Source: Prevotellaceae bacterium UBA2448
GTDB lineage: Bacteria > Bacteroidota > Bacteroidia > Bacteroidales > Bacteroidaceae
Assembly: GCA_002342585.1 (NCBI GenBank)
Contig: DDQG01000021.1
Span: 1 to 41,869 of the forward strand
Direction: 5' to 3'
DNA length: 41,869 nucleotides
Below are positions 41,231-41,869 of the stretch, piece by piece; position 1 is the stretch's first letter; each line of letters begins with the position of its first letter. The notes under the pieces are model-generated. The model searched no databases. It was not told the origin of the DNA and was given only the letters and a program-made list of their open reading frames with translations. The translations under genes were made by a program, and so were the position numbers.

Positions 41231-41851
41231 CTGTAAAACCCTAATGTATCTGCGTTTCCGGTTCTCCGCATCACTAAGGCTGCCGGTTATATCCCGTGTG
41301 ATAGCATCAATATCCCCCATGTCGGCATATCGGTTCAGTCGGTGCTCCTTCCAGAACCACATAGCACTCAGGATAGCAGCTGGATAACGGCTCACATCTT
41401 CGGGCAACAGATTCATGCCGTACTCCACCATCGCAAATTCCATAAACTGGAAATAATTATGATAGCCCGTCAGCATCAGACACCCCCGTCCACGATAGCG
41501 GAACCCATCACCAGAATAGTAATTTCCGTTGCCCAACCTGTCGGCATAAACCGTATTGGCGAGTCTCTCCGGATTATGCGCACACGCCACAGCACGTTCC
41601 CTGTTGAACCTCTTCGGCCACACCTGAATGATACGCTCTGCCGAATAATTCAGGTTCTCCTCCAGACTCTGCAGACAACCCGTCTCCGAAACCACCTGAG
41701 CAAGGAAAGCAGCAGCCCTTAGCTCATTATCGAGTTCGAAATCAATTGCGTAAAAATTAAACTGCGAACAAAACTCCGCCAGTTTCTCTTCCGAAGTTGA
41801 AGAAGGCTTGCACACCTTCTTCAACATATCCAATGTCAATTTATAGTTCAT
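41210..41851 (-). CDS. GH19-type chitinase/phage-like endolysin
   Basis: 213 residues of the GH19 lysozyme-like fold common in phage endolysins and bacterial muramidases/chitinases. AAFLAQVVSETGCLQSLEENLNYSA (split here) carries the probable catalytic Glu in SETG, followed by VWPKRF, AHNPERLANTVYADRLGNG, the substrate-groove motif YRGRGCLMLTGYHNYFQF and ILSAMWFWKEHRLNRYAD. There is no signal peptide, as in many endolysins. ATG at 41851 is preferred to a TTG three codons upstream. It could belong to a prophage or be a domesticated cell-wall enzyme; nothing else phage-like is visible before the window ends. Confidence 0.85.
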   Translation of the reverse strand: MNYKLTLDMLKKVCKPSSTSEEKLAEFCSQFNFYAIDFELDNELRAAAFLAQVVSETGCLQSLEENLNYSAERIIQVWPKRFNRERAVACAHNPERLANTVYADRLGNGNYYSGDGFRYRGRGCLMLTGYHNYFQFMEFAMVEYGMNLLPEDVSRYPAAILSAMWFWKEHRLNRYADMGDIDAITRDITGSLSDAENRKRRYIRVLQLLAVGY

Positions 41852-41869
41852 AATTTTCAATTTATTGGT

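Noticed and set aside
1..41869. tRNA or rRNA genes
   Set aside because: Looked for in all larger gaps on both strands; no cloverleaf with a conserved T-loop or rRNA-like sequence was recognised.

Overview
The window is a chromosomal segment of a Bacteroidales bacterium, most likely Prevotellaceae. The reasons are TAnnTTTG-type -7 boxes upstream of several genes, a membrane-anchored beta-propeller/AraC regulator beside polysaccharide-degrading enzymes, a DUF4837-type lipoprotein, and a 'YDLQGRRV...INGKK' C-terminal tail of the type IX secretion sort. The genus is inferred, not proven. No tRNA, rRNA, CRISPR array or transposase is visible.

About 230-24,710 is a cobalamin region mixed with acetate metabolism. 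At the left, a minus-strand operon behind a cobalamin riboswitch (about 5728-5898) encodes a BtuB-like TonB-dependent receptor, a CbiK-like cobaltochelatase that carries a lipoprotein signal, and a second BtuB-like receptor. Divergent from it, a plus-strand operon (5974-11003) encodes CbiA (split into two overlapping frames), a PduO-type adenosyltransferase, CbiP, CobD and CbiB. Convergent to that is cobS-cobU-cobT (13358-11015, minus). Divergent from cobS is btuF-btuC (13435-15587, plus) without the ATPase btuD. A long minus-strand run, pta-ackA-cobJH-cobL-cbiGF-cbiJD-HAD hydrolase (24713-15591), packs eight corrin-ring activities into four bifunctional proteins. Together these cover ring contraction, amidation, adenosylation, aminopropanol attachment and nucleotide loop assembly. 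CbiL/CobI, a uroporphyrinogen III methylase, a CobC-type phosphatase and BtuD are not in the window.

About 24,774-40,916 is a polysaccharide-utilisation region whose enzymes fit rhamnogalacturonan-I or related pectic side chains. It has a minus-strand operon (GH2, CE12-type acetylesterase, GH106 rhamnosidase), a stand-alone ferredoxin gene, a DUF4837-type lipoprotein gene downstream of a membrane-tethered AraC regulator, and, divergent from the regulator, two overlapping genes for an alginate-lyase-like protein and an alginate-lyase-like/beta-helix fusion. The 138-bp divergent gap carries three copies of AATTGTCT arranged like AraC half-sites. No SusC/SusD pair is present.

About 40,917-41,869 holds an unusually structured intergenic region (a 14-bp inverted repeat over the upstream stop codon, three TTGAACT-plus-hairpin modules whose stems differ in sequence but keep pairing, and a bidirectional terminator) followed by a GH19-type endolysin/chitinase gene.

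A feature that runs across the whole window is short tandem repeats at seven loci, six with a strict 7-bp unit and one with 8 bp. The unit sequence differs from locus to locus. Several lie inside genes (cbiB, cbiJD, the CE12 signal peptide, the lyase tail, the end of the endolysin gene).
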